A stretch of DNA of 64,000 bases from Limnohabitans sp. 2KL-51 (GTDB lineage: Bacteria > Pseudomonadota > Gammaproteobacteria > Burkholderiales > Burkholderiaceae_C): contig NZ_NESJ01000002.1 of NCBI RefSeq assembly GCF_003063645.1, positions 1 to 64,000 on the forward strand, read 5' to 3'. This document shows, piece after piece, positions 1-8,287 of this stretch; position 1 is the stretch's first letter, and every line of letters starts with the position of its first letter. The notes under the pieces were generated by a model, which was given only the letters and a program-made list of their open reading frames with translations, did not search any database and was not told the origin of the DNA. A program made the translations under genes and the position numbers.

Positions 1-27
1 CACGTAGATATCGTTAAACTGTTTCAT
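1..27 (-). CDS. 5' end of an unidentified gene running off the left edge
   Basis: Only nine codons are visible, reading MKQFNDIYV on the minus strand. They are preceded by a very good ribosome binding site (AGGAGG on the minus strand, at 34-39), so the start is convincing. The short N-terminus would fit a thiolase (acetyl-CoA acetyltransferase type), which would suit the neighbouring fatty-acid-type operon. Nine residues cannot settle this, so the product is left open. Confidence 0.5.
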
Positions 28-120
28 GACCTGCCTCCTGAGTTATGGCACTGGGTTGATAAAGGTTTCGCACCCATCAACTTAACCCACGTTTGTCAGG
101 TGGGCAGGTCATCCATCATG

Positions 121-150
121 TCTACAACGGCAGGCTCTACAACGGCAGGC
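121..150. repeat. 15-bp tandem duplication
   Basis: TCTACAACGGCAGGC occurs twice in direct tandem (121-135 and 136-150), just beside the REPIN half-element. It looks like a small slippage duplication in a non-coding gap. No function can be read from it. Confidence 0.8.
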
Positions 151-160
151 TCTCAGCGCA

Positions 161-206
161 TTTTTGTAGGAGCCCACCCCGTGGGCGATAGGCGTGGAAC
201 ACGCCT
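161..206 (+). repeat. REPIN-like element, left arm plus loop hairpin only
   Basis: The sequence TTTTTGTAGGAGCCCACCCC, then GTGGGCGATA, then GGCGTGGAACACGCC is the left half of the repeat family found at eight other places in the window. The right arm is missing. The terminal hairpin GGCGTG-GAA-CACGCC ends next to the stop codon of the crotonase gene and may act as its 3' mRNA stem. Confidence 0.8.
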
Positions 207-1001
207 TCAAGCAGAAAATTTGGGCGGGCGCTTTTCGATGAAGGCGTTCACCGCCTCGTGGTGATCCGTGGTCATGTGGGCGATGGCCTGATAGCCCGCC
301 GACAACTCCAGCAAGGACTCCAATGAACTGCGCTCACCTTCACGCAGCAAACGCTTGGTCATGCGCAGCACACCGCCCGGGTTGGCCGCAATCTTGCGCG
401 CCAGCGCCAGCGCCTCGGGCATCAATTGATCGGGTGCCACCACCCGAGAGACCAGGCCGCAATCGAGCGCCTGCTGGGCCGTCAGGGCTTCCCCCGTGAA
501 CGCCATCTCGGCGGCTTTGGACGCGCCCACCGCACGCGGCAAGAGCCAGGCCCCGCCGTCGCCCGGCACGATGCCCACTTTCACAAAACTCTCGGCAAAG
601 GTGGCCTTGTCCGACGCGATGCGGATGTCGCACATGCAGGTCAAGTCAAGCCCTGCGCCAATGGCCGGGCCGTTGATGGCGGCGATCACGGGCACATCGA
701 GGTTGTACAGCGCCTTGGGCAAGCGCTGGATGCCGTTGCGATATTCCTCGCGGATGACGTCGGGCATGAGTTGTTGCGTCTGGTAACGCAGCATGTCCTT
801 GACGTTGCCGCCCGAGCTGAAGACCGGGCCTTCGGCCGTGAGGATGACCACCCGGATGCTGGTGTCCCGGGTGATGTCGGCACAAGCCTGCACAAATTCT
901 TCGACCGCCGTGTTGCCGGTCAGGGCGTTGCGGGTCTCGGGCTGGCTCATGGTGAGGATGGCGATGCTGCCCTCACGGGTGATGTTGAGAAATGAACTCA
1001 T
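207..1001 (-). CDS. Enoyl-CoA hydratase/isomerase family protein (crotonase)
   Basis: This 264-residue crotonase-fold protein would act on an acyl-CoA thioester, by hydration, isomerisation or a related reaction. The oxyanion-hole segment AAINGPAIGAGLDL lies near residues 107-120 and VGIVPGDGGAWLLPR near 140-155. Aligned to classical enoyl-CoA hydratase, the second catalytic glutamate is kept (in KAAEMAFTG). The first glutamate position is taken by Phe (in ESFVKVG), and GDGG replaces the usual GAGG. The reaction may therefore differ from plain hydration. It is the last gene of the catabolic operon, 21 bp after the acyl-CoA dehydrogenase-like gene. The family is certain; the substrate is unknown. 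Confidence 0.92.
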   Translation of the reverse strand: MSSFLNITREGSIAILTMSQPETRNALTGNTAVEEFVQACADITRDTSIRVVILTAEGPVFSSGGNVKDMLRYQTQQLMPDVIREEYRNGIQRLPKALYNLDVPVIAAINGPAIGAGLDLTCMCDIRIASDKATFAESFVKVGIVPGDGGAWLLPRAVGASKAAEMAFTGEALTAQQALDCGLVSRVVAPDQLMPEALALARKIAANPGGVLRMTKRLLREGERSSLESLLELSAGYQAIAHMTTDHHEAVNAFIEKRPPKFSA

Positions 1002-1022
1002 GGCAATTCCGGAAATAAAAGG

Positions 1023-2024
1023 TCAGACAACAACGTCGGTGAGTGTGCGCATCAGGTCCAGGCTCAAGGGCTCTGGGCTGTCCAGCAGGGCCTGGCCCAG
1101 CACGTCGTGCCAGTAAGACTCTGACCCGGCCGCCTGCCGCCAAGCGTGCAGCCTGCGGGTGTATAGCTGCAAATCAAACTCGCGTGTGAAGCCGATCGCA
1201 CCGTGGATAGAGTGGCTCAGGCCCGCCACCTCGAGCGCAGCCTCGCTGGTACGGGCCTTGGCCATGGCCACGCGCAGACGGTCGGGCACCTGGCCCGTCG
1301 CGCACAAGCCCAACTGGGCGGCCATACGGGCGGCAAAGGCGTGCTCGGACATGAGGCTCAGCTGGTGCTGGATCGCCTGGAACTTGCCAATTGGCTTGCC
1401 AAACTGCTGGCGGTCGTTGGCGTATTGCAGCGTGCGGCTGAACACGGACGTCAAAGCACCTGCCAACTGGGCTGCGTACAGGGCCGCCTGCAAGGTCATG
1501 AGGTCGTGCGCTCCAGGCACTGCGTGTGCAGCGTCCCAAGCCGCTTGGGGCCAGCTCATCTGTGCGTCCAGGCAAAACCCAGCCACCTGCACCTGGGCAT
1601 CGGCCGCAGGCAAGAGACGGCAAGCACCGCCACACGACACCAGCACCCAATCGGCTTGTGTACCGCATCGCACCTGCGCGCAATCCAAACGGCCATCGCT
1701 GCCAAGCTGCCCCGTGCCGAAGACCACCGAGCCCCTTGGCACGGACACACCCGCATGGGCCAACAAGCCACGCGCCAGCAAGGTCTCGCCCAAAGGCACG
1801 GGCACGGCAAAGCTGCCGCACAGCTCCAGGACCGGGTACACATCGGCCAAAGCCAGCCCCGCGCCCCCAGCAGATTCGGGCACCAGCGCATCGACAAAGC
1901 CCGAGTCTTCGAGCTGTTGCCACAAAGGGGCGTGGGCTTGCCCCGCTTCAATGACGCGCACCACGGCGGGTGTGCAGTGGTCCGTCAACAGTGCCTTCAC
2001 GGCGTCAGAAAAAAGATCGTCCAT
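1023..2024 (-). CDS. Acyl-CoA dehydrogenase family protein, short (possible second subunit)
   Basis: A 333-residue acyl-CoA dehydrogenase-fold protein. Its C-terminal helical domain is clear: YANDRQQFGKPIGKFQAIQH near residues 200-220, and HSIHGAIGFTREFDLQLY near 270-288. The N-terminal and middle domains are poorly conserved, and the usual middle-domain motif of the SEPxxGSD type is absent. It starts 12 bp after the neighbouring full-length dehydrogenase. Adjacent pairs of one canonical and one degenerate subunit are known to form alpha2-beta2 dehydrogenases in steroid side-chain catabolism (ChsE-type), so a hetero-oligomer is my inference here. The substrate is unknown. Confidence 0.88.
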   Translation of the reverse strand: MDDLFSDAVKALLTDHCTPAVVRVIEAGQAHAPLWQQLEDSGFVDALVPESAGGAGLALADVYPVLELCGSFAVPVPLGETLLARGLLAHAGVSVPRGSVVFGTGQLGSDGRLDCAQVRCGTQADWVLVSCGGACRLLPAADAQVQVAGFCLDAQMSWPQAAWDAAHAVPGAHDLMTLQAALYAAQLAGALTSVFSRTLQYANDRQQFGKPIGKFQAIQHQLSLMSEHAFAARMAAQLGLCATGQVPDRLRVAMAKARTSEAALEVAGLSHSIHGAIGFTREFDLQLYTRRLHAWRQAAGSESYWHDVLGQALLDSPEPLSLDLMRTLTDVVV

Positions 2025-2036
2025 GGTTTTTCCTTT

Positions 2037-3194
2037 TCAACGCAGACCCAGGCCACGGGCGATCATGCCGCGCAAGATATCGCGCGTGCCGCCGCGCAGC
2101 GAGTAGCTGGGCGCCACTTGCGTGATGTAGTTGAGCGTGTTGAGCAACTCGGCCGGCACATCGGCCGCGTCACGCGAAAACAAATCGTCGGCAATCGCCG
2201 CCGGAATCAACTGCTCCACGCCTGTGCCCAGGTCCTTAACCAGGGCCGCTTCAACCACAGGGCTTTCACCCCGAGTGAGTTTTTCGGTGATGGCCACCGA
2301 CATGGCGCGCAGCGGCGCCAACTGGCTCAGGATCTTGCCCGCCAAGCGCTGGGCCTGTGGGGTGCGGCCTTGCGGCGTGCGCACATAGGCCAGCCATTCG
2401 TCGAACAAGGCGATGCTGGAAAACAACCGCTCGGGTCCGCTGCGCTCAAATGCGAGCTCGGCCGTGACCTGCTCCCAGCCCCCGCCTTCGTCGCCCACCA
2501 GGGCGTCAGGCCCCAGCTGCACGTTCTCGAAAAAGACTTCGCAAAAATGGCTGTCGCCCGACTGGTCCACGATGGGCCGCACCGTGACCCCCGGCAAGGA
2601 CAAGTCCACGATGACCTGCGACAAGCCCTTGTGCCGGTCGGTCGTCTCGCCACTGGTGCGCACCAGGGCGATCATGTAATGGCAGTTGTGGGCGTTGGTG
2701 GTCCAGATCTTCTGGCCGTTCAGCAGCCAGCCCGTTTCGTTGGGCGCGGCGCGGGTGCGCACGCTGGCCAGGTCCGAGCCGGCACCGGGCTCGCTCATGC
2801 CAATGCAAAAGAAGGCCTCGCCCTGGCAAATGGCAGGCAGGTAGCGCTGTTTTTGCGATTCGGTGCCGTACTTGAGCAGTAAAGGCCCGCTCTGACGATC
2901 GGCGATCCAGTGCGAGCCCACAGGCGCACCAAAGTTCAGAAATTCTTCCACCAGCACATAGCGTGCAAACGCGCTGCGCCCTGCTCCGCCATAGGCTGGC
3001 GGAAACGTGATGCCCAGCCAGCCCCGGCGGCCCAGCTCACGGCTGAAGGCCGGGTCATAACCCGACCAAGAGCGGGCGCGCACATGGGCCGGCATTCCGC
3101 GCATGACCTCCACCAAAAAATGCCGTACCTCCTGGCGCAGCGCTTCGTCTTGCGCAGGAATGGCCGATGGGTTCAACGAATCAAGCTGGCTCAT
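2037..3194 (-). CDS. Acyl-CoA dehydrogenase
   Basis: A 385-residue flavoprotein that would oxidise an acyl-CoA to the 2,3-enoyl-CoA and pass electrons to ETF. It has the typical middle-domain motif CIGMSEPGAGSDLASVRTRA near residues 130-150 with a WTTNAHNCHY segment after it, and the C-terminal SYSLRGGTRDILRGMIARGLG that contacts FAD. Its ATG overlaps the stop of the upstream CoA-transferase (ATGA), which indicates translational coupling. It pairs with the shorter dehydrogenase-like gene immediately downstream. The chain length or nature of the acyl group cannot be read from sequence. Confidence 0.93.
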   Translation of the reverse strand: MSQLDSLNPSAIPAQDEALRQEVRHFLVEVMRGMPAHVRARSWSGYDPAFSRELGRRGWLGITFPPAYGGAGRSAFARYVLVEEFLNFGAPVGSHWIADRQSGPLLLKYGTESQKQRYLPAICQGEAFFCIGMSEPGAGSDLASVRTRAAPNETGWLLNGQKIWTTNAHNCHYMIALVRTSGETTDRHKGLSQVIVDLSLPGVTVRPIVDQSGDSHFCEVFFENVQLGPDALVGDEGGGWEQVTAELAFERSGPERLFSSIALFDEWLAYVRTPQGRTPQAQRLAGKILSQLAPLRAMSVAITEKLTRGESPVVEAALVKDLGTGVEQLIPAAIADDLFSRDAADVPAELLNTLNYITQVAPSYSLRGGTRDILRGMIARGLGLR

Positions 3195-4444
3195 GCCAAC
3201 ACCCCTTTTTCAAACAATCGGTCCATGGCTTCTTCCTTTAAATCCAGCACCTGGCCCAGCACCTCGCGGGTGTGCTGCCCCAGCAGAGGCGGCGCGTGGC
3301 GGTATTGCACAGGCGTGTCCGACATGCGGATCGGGCTGGCCACCAAGGCCACATCGTCCCTCGCTGCGTGGTCCATGTGGATCTGCATGCAACGCGCCTT
3401 CACCTGCGGGTCTTCAAACACATCGGCAATGGTGTTGATCGGGCCACAGGGCACACCTGCCGACTCGAGCAAGGTGACCCATTCGCGCGTGCTGCGGGTC
3501 AAGGTGAGTTCGCTCATCAACTCAATCAAGGCCACGCGGTTTTGAACACGCCCGGCATTGGTCACAAAGCGCGCATCGCCTGCCCATTCAGGCCGCCCTG
3601 CAGTTTTGCAAAAGCGGGCGAACTGCCCGTCGTTGCCCACCGCCAAAATCATGTGCCCATCGGCCGTCGGAAAGTCCTGATACGGCACCGTGTTCGGGTG
3701 GGCGTTGCCCATGCGTTTGGGGGCCACACCGCTGTGCAGGTAGTTCATCGACTGGTTAGCCAAGCAAGCCACGCCCACATCCAGCAGCGCCAGATCAATG
3801 TGCTGGCCATGCCCCGTCACCTCTCGGGCCTGCAAGGCCGCCAAGATGCTGGTGCTGGCGTACAAGCCAGTCAGGATGTCGGTGAGCGCCACACCCACCT
3901 TCATGGGGCCAGCGCCCGGCGTGCCATCGGGCTGGCCGCTGATGCTCATCAGCCCGCCCATGCCCTGGATCAAAAAGTCATAACCCGCACGCTGAGCATA
4001 AGGTCCAGTCTGGCCAAAGCCGGTCACCGAGCAGTAGACCAGCCGGGGGTGAATGGCGTGCAAAGTGTCATAGTCCAGCCCGAACTGCTTCAAGCTGCCC
4101 ACCTTGAAGTTTTCAATCAGCACATCGCATTGCAGCGCCAATTGCTGCACGAGTTGCTGGCCTTCGGGTGTATTCAGGTCAACAGCGATCGATTTTTTGT
4201 TGCGGTTAGTGCACAGGTAATACGCCGCGTCACGCGTGGGCTCGCCCTGTGCGTCTTTCAGGTAGGGTGGCCCCCAGATACGGGTGTCGTCGCCCGTTTC
4301 GGGGCGCTCGACTTTGATGATCTCAGCGCCCAAGTCACCCAAGGTCTGCGCGGCCCAAGGACCCGCCAGCACACGCGAGAGGTCGAGCACGCGGAGGTGC
4401 GAGAGCGCACCGCGTGGGCCGGAGTCTTCGCTGCCAGCGCTCAT
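3191..4444 (-). CDS. CaiB/BaiF (family III) CoA-transferase
   Basis: Family III CoA-transferases move CoA between carboxylic acids and often activate a substrate for beta-oxidation-like breakdown. The N-terminus has the family signature RVLDLSRVLAGPWAAQTLGD followed by GAEIIKVE, and the conserved DLNTPEGQQL and VLIENFKVG blocks follow. I chose the ATG at 4444 (417 residues) because it overlaps the stop of the upstream Bug gene as ATGA. A start 13 codons further upstream is possible but would lie inside that gene. The gene is coupled to the dehydrogenase downstream, so the acid it activates is probably the dehydrogenase substrate. Confidence 0.92.
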   Translation of the reverse strand: MSAGSEDSGPRGALSHLRVLDLSRVLAGPWAAQTLGDLGAEIIKVERPETGDDTRIWGPPYLKDAQGEPTRDAAYYLCTNRNKKSIAVDLNTPEGQQLVQQLALQCDVLIENFKVGSLKQFGLDYDTLHAIHPRLVYCSVTGFGQTGPYAQRAGYDFLIQGMGGLMSISGQPDGTPGAGPMKVGVALTDILTGLYASTSILAALQAREVTGHGQHIDLALLDVGVACLANQSMNYLHSGVAPKRMGNAHPNTVPYQDFPTADGHMILAVGNDGQFARFCKTAGRPEWAGDARFVTNAGRVQNRVALIELMSELTLTRSTREWVTLLESAGVPCGPINTIADVFEDPQVKARCMQIHMDHAARDDVALVASPIRMSDTPVQYRHAPPLLGQHTREVLGQVLDLKEEAMDRLFEKGVLA

Positions 4445-5436
4445 TGCTGTTCCACTTTGGCGCTGGTGGCAATGCGTTTCCACAGCTTGATCTCGGACGC
4501 CTGGAAAGCGCGCATTTCTTCTGGGCCGCCATTCATGACCTCGGCACCGAGGCGCTCATAGAACTCACGCGTTTCGGGCAAGCGCTCGATGGCCGTGAGC
4601 AAGCTGGCCAATTTGTCGGTTTCGGCCTTGGGGGTCTTGGCAGACACCATCGCGCCCACCCAGGTGTAGGCCGTGAAACCGGGCAAGCCCGCCTCGGTGG
4701 CGGTGGGCACAGCGGGCAGTGTGGGCGAGCGTTGTTCGGACGCAAAAGCCAGCGCACGCAGCTTGCCCGCCTTGACCATTTCCTGCGCGCTCGTCATCTC
4801 GGCAAAAGCAAACTGCACCGTTCCAGCCGTCACGGCCGACACCACTTCGCTCGCCCCTTTAAACGGCACATGCATCGCCTGGATGCGGGTGGCATCGTTG
4901 AAAGCCTCAGCCATCAACTGGTACCCGGCCGAACCTGCCCCGTAATTGAGTTGCCCGGGTTTGGCCTTGGCGGCGGCCACCAGATCGGCCACGGTCTTGT
5001 ACTCGGATTGAGCAGGCACGATCAACAGGGATGCCGCGCGCATCATCATGGTCAGCGGCGCGAAATCGGCCACTGGGTCATAGGGCAAGGACTTGAACAG
5101 CGCCGCATTCACTGCCAATGTGGAGTTGCTGCCCACAAAAACGGTGTAACCATCGGCAGGCGCACTTTGCACCGCACGCACGGCAATGAAGCCGTTGGCG
5201 CCAGGCTTGTTGTCCACGATCACGGATTGACCCGTCACTTCGGTGAGCTTCTTGGCAAAGTAGCGTGCTGAGGTGTCCGTGCCGCTGCCCGGAGGAAAGG
5301 GCACGATAAAGCGCAAGGGTTTGGACGGAAAAGCTGCTGGCGCAGCGCTCTGGGCGTGCACCGCAGTGACGCCCAAAGAAGCCGCCAGAAGTGCTGCTGT
5401 GGTCAAGGCGTGAAAGATGTGTCGGCGTGTGGACAT
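4441..5436 (-). CDS. Bug/TctC-family periplasmic solute-binding protein
   Basis: A 331-residue exported receptor with a Sec signal peptide ending near ...VTAVHAQ (about residue 29). It has the Bug hallmarks FPSKPLRFIVPFPPGSGTD, DNKPGANG and GSAGYQLMAEAFNDATRI. Bug proteins bind small carboxylates or aromatic acids and classically feed TctA/TctB membrane subunits, none of which is encoded in this window. It lies inside the catabolic operon, 28 bp after a second Bug gene, so the pair probably senses or captures the acid that the operon breaks down. The ligand is unknown. Confidence 0.93.
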   Translation of the reverse strand: MSTRRHIFHALTTAALLAASLGVTAVHAQSAAPAAFPSKPLRFIVPFPPGSGTDTSARYFAKKLTEVTGQSVIVDNKPGANGFIAVRAVQSAPADGYTVFVGSNSTLAVNAALFKSLPYDPVADFAPLTMMMRAASLLIVPAQSEYKTVADLVAAAKAKPGQLNYGAGSAGYQLMAEAFNDATRIQAMHVPFKGASEVVSAVTAGTVQFAFAEMTSAQEMVKAGKLRALAFASEQRSPTLPAVPTATEAGLPGFTAYTWVGAMVSAKTPKAETDKLASLLTAIERLPETREFYERLGAEVMNGGPEEMRAFQASEIKLWKRIATSAKVEQQ

Positions 5437-5464
5437 GGTGAGTCTCTTGGTATGGGTTGGGTTT

Positions 5465-6442
5465 TTATTCGAGCGTCACACCTGTGGCCTTGACCACAGC
5501 TGCCCAGCGGGCCAGTTCTTTTTTCACGTAGGCGCCGTACTCTTCAGGTGTCGAGCCCAGCGGCTCGGCCCCTTGCAGCGCCAACTTTTCTTTGACCTCG
5601 GCGCTTTGCAAAGCTTTGTTGATTTCGGCGTTCAGGCGCTGCACCACCGCTTTGGGCGTGTTGGCCGGCACCATGATGCCCTGCCAAGCCCCCGCCTCAA
5701 AGCCAGGCATCACGGTCTCGCTGAGTGTGGGGACATCCGGGAAAAGCGACATGCGCTGACTGGTCGTCACTGCCAACAATTTCAGGCGCTTGTCCTTCAC
5801 GAAAGGCATGACCGAGTTGATGGTGTCGGTCATGAACTGGATCTGACCTGCGACCAGGTCCACGTCAGCCGGTGCGCTGCCACGGTAAGGCACATGGGTG
5901 GCATCAATGTCGTGGTGGCGCACCAACTGGAAGGCCGCCAGGTGAGTCACGTTGCCGTTACCGGCCGAGCCATAAGACAACTTGCCCGGATTGGCTTTGG
6001 CGTAAGCGATGAACTCGCGCACGTTGTTGACAGGCACTCCGGGATTGACCACCAACGCCAAGGGCACCACGGCCGTCAGCGCCACGGGCGCCAGATCGCG
6101 CTGCACGTCATAAGCCAGATTCTTGTAAAGGGCAGGGCTCAAGGTGATGGACGAGGTGTTGTACAGCACGGTGTAACCATCTGCCGGAGCCTTGGCTGCC
6201 GCCACGGCCGCAATATTGCCGTTGGCACCGGGCTTGTTGTCGATCACGATGGACTGGCCCATTTGCTCAGACATTTTCTTGGCCAGCACACGCGCCACCA
6301 AATCGGTCGGGCCACCGGGCGGGAAAGGCACCAGCAAGGTGATGGGCTTGTTGGGGTAGGCCTGCGCCCAAGCGGCCAAGGGCAAACAAGCTGCAGCAGC
6401 CAGGCCCAGCAGGGTTCTGCGGAAAGTGGATTGGATTTTCAA
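5465..6442 (-). CDS. Bug/TctC-family periplasmic solute-binding protein (TTG start)
   Basis: A 325-residue Bug receptor with a signal peptide ending near ACLPLAAWAQ. The ligand-site blocks YPNKPITLLVPFPPGGPTDL and IDNKPGANGNIAAVA are present. The start is a TTG at 6442, supported by the minus-strand ribosome binding site AAGGAG about 8 bases upstream; no ATG is suitably placed. It is closely similar in style to the Bug protein at 11040 (both share FPPGGPTDLV and YNTS stretches) and less so to its operon partner at 4441. The two tandem receptors suggest more than one related ligand. Confidence 0.93.
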   Translation of the reverse strand: MKIQSTFRRTLLGLAAAACLPLAAWAQAYPNKPITLLVPFPPGGPTDLVARVLAKKMSEQMGQSIVIDNKPGANGNIAAVAAAKAPADGYTVLYNTSSITLSPALYKNLAYDVQRDLAPVALTAVVPLALVVNPGVPVNNVREFIAYAKANPGKLSYGSAGNGNVTHLAAFQLVRHHDIDATHVPYRGSAPADVDLVAGQIQFMTDTINSVMPFVKDKRLKLLAVTTSQRMSLFPDVPTLSETVMPGFEAGAWQGIMVPANTPKAVVQRLNAEINKALQSAEVKEKLALQGAEPLGSTPEEYGAYVKKELARWAAVVKATGVTLE

Positions 6443-6483
6443 GGTGTGGTCTCCTTCAATGAATAGAATTTTTTTGAATGGGC

Positions 6484-6981
6484 TCAGGCCGCGGGTCTGC
6501 CGGCCAGCAAGCGTGTAGCGGTATAGGTCATGACGGGCGTACCCTGCTGGTTGAACACGTCGATGCGCGAGGTCACAACAGCGCGACCATGGCGCGATGT
6601 GGGCCGGATGTCGGTGACTTCGATCACGGCTTCAATGGTGTCGCCCACCACCACCGGGGCCAGGATCTTTTGGTGCAACTCCAGCATGGCCAGGCCCGTG
6701 CCCTGGATCATGGTCTGCAAGATGAAGCCTTCAATCAGCGTGTAGGTCAGTGCCCCGGGCACGGGTCGTCCGGCCATCGCAGCACCTTCGTAGTCTTCTT
6801 CGATGAAGATGGCCTCCAGCATGCCCGTGACAGAAATGAAATTGACCAGGTCGGTCTCGGTGAGGGTGCGCCTAAAAGTGCGCATGCGCTGGCCCACCGT
6901 CAGGTCTTGCCAGACAAAGCCTCGACCCAACTGGGGCAAGTTGCGGTCCACCGCCACAGGGGGCGAAAACAAGGTGCTCAT
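6484..6981 (-). CDS. MaoC-like hot-dog-fold (de)hydratase
   Basis: A single hot-dog domain of 165 residues. The segment TFRRTLTETDLVNFISVTGM resembles the MaoC hydratase motif, in which the Asp of TETDLVNF would correspond to a catalytic residue; the paired His of (R)-hydratases is not evident. The start is the ATG overlapping the stop of the upstream CoA-transferase (TGATG), so translation is coupled. In this operon it could hydrate an enoyl-CoA, complementing the crotonase, or act as an accessory thioester-binding protein. The family is fairly sure; the exact reaction is not. Confidence 0.82.
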   Translation of the reverse strand: MSTLFSPPVAVDRNLPQLGRGFVWQDLTVGQRMRTFRRTLTETDLVNFISVTGMLEAIFIEEDYEGAAMAGRPVPGALTYTLIEGFILQTMIQGTGLAMLELHQKILAPVVVGDTIEAVIEVTDIRPTSRHGRAVVTSRIDVFNQQGTPVMTYTATRLLAGRPAA

Positions 6982-8195
6982 CAACGGGAAACTCCAGCCG
7001 TTTTGGAAAAAGAAGAGGCTACTGCTGCACCACTGACCAGCATCGCGGCAATCTGCTCGGCCGACAAACCCGCTGCCTCCAGCAAGGAACGGGTGTGCTC
7101 ACCCAGACGCGGGGGCAGGGCCACGGGCGGGCGCTGGCCGTCAAAGCGCACAGGCACGCCAGGAAAGCGCACCTGGCCCATGGCCGGGTCGTTCACCGAC
7201 TCAAAAAAACCAGTGGCCAGCAAATGCGGGTCTTGCGGCAAATCGTCAAGCCGACCCACAGGCGCCGCAGGAATTTCGAGCCGCTCGCATGTCGCAATCC
7301 AGTGGGCGGTGCTGTGCAACTTCACAAAACCAGACGCAAGCTCCAGCAACTCGGCAATGTAACGCGTGCGCTGCGAGATGTCGGAAAAACGCGGGTCCTC
7401 GGCCAAGTCCGGGCGCCCCACTTCGGCAAAGAACCGCTGCCAGTGCGTGCTGGTGTAGGGCATCATTGCCACGTGCCCGTCGGCCGTGCGGTAGGGCCTG
7501 CGCCAGGGGGCCAACACACGCGGGTAGCCCGCGCCCGAGAGCGGCGGCACAAAGTGCTGGCCGTAAAAGTGTTCTACCAGATTGAAGCCCACCATGGACT
7601 CGAACATCGGTATTTCGACCAGCGCCCCCTGCCCCGTGCGCTCGCGCTGCATCAAGGCGGCCAAAATGGCGTGCGCCGCGACATGCCCACAGGTCTTGTC
7701 AGCGGCAATGGTGGGCAGGTAACGCACCTCACCCGTCTGGCGTTCCATCAGGTCGGCCAGCCCCGACATGCCCTGAATCACATCGTCGTACGCAGGCCTG
7801 CCCTCGTAAGGCCCAGGAAGAAAACCCAGCAAACTGGCGTACACCAGCCGGGGATGGCGATGGCGCAGCGTCTCAGGGTCAATGCCCAGGGCCGCCAGTT
7901 TTTGCGGGCGCATGCTGTGCATGAAGACATCGGCAGAAGCCACCATTGACTGCAGCGCCTGCTGCGCCTGTGCCTGCTTGAGGTCGAGCGCCAGGCTTTT
8001 TTTACTTCGGTTGGCCCCCATGAACATGGCGGCCATGCCCGTCTCCAGCCCAGGGCCGGTGTAGCGGGTTGAATCGCCTTCAGGCGGTTCCACCTTGATG
8101 ACCTCTGCGCCGTAGTCGGCCAGCACTTGGCTGGCCAAGGGGCCAAAGATCACGCTGGACAGGTCCAAGACCCGTATTCCATGAAGGGGCTGCAT
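6981..8195 (-). CDS. CaiB/BaiF (family III) CoA-transferase, first gene of the operon
   Basis: A family III CoA-transferase of 404 residues if started at 8195 (MQPLHGIRVLDLSS). An ATG nine codons upstream, at 8222, is an alternative; neither has a strong ribosome binding site. Conserved blocks include GPLASQVLADYGAEVIKVEP near residues 18-37, GANRSKKSLALDLK and YDDVIQGMSGLADL. It is the promoter-proximal gene of the minus-strand operon and faces a LysR regulator across about 90 bp, which is the classical arrangement for LysR control. With the second transferase at 3191 the operon has two CoA-transferases, perhaps for two acids or two pathway steps. Confidence 0.92.
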   Translation of the reverse strand: MQPLHGIRVLDLSSVIFGPLASQVLADYGAEVIKVEPPEGDSTRYTGPGLETGMAAMFMGANRSKKSLALDLKQAQAQQALQSMVASADVFMHSMRPQKLAALGIDPETLRHRHPRLVYASLLGFLPGPYEGRPAYDDVIQGMSGLADLMERQTGEVRYLPTIAADKTCGHVAAHAILAALMQRERTGQGALVEIPMFESMVGFNLVEHFYGQHFVPPLSGAGYPRVLAPWRRPYRTADGHVAMMPYTSTHWQRFFAEVGRPDLAEDPRFSDISQRTRYIAELLELASGFVKLHSTAHWIATCERLEIPAAPVGRLDDLPQDPHLLATGFFESVNDPAMGQVRFPGVPVRFDGQRPPVALPPRLGEHTRSLLEAAGLSAEQIAAMLVSGAAVASSFSKTAGVSR

Positions 8196-8287
8196 AAAAA
8201 AGAGGGTTGTTCTGACAGCCATTATTTAGGCCAGAGTTGTTTTCGTCTAATATTTGTTTTCACCTCTGTGATAGCTATTGGATATCA

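Noticed and set aside
1203-4561. Very long open frames on the plus strand opposite the catabolic operon (for example 1203-2882 and 3272-4561)
   Set aside because: They are antisense shadows of GC-rich genes: low-complexity His/Gln/Arg-rich translations, no family motifs and no ribosome binding sites.
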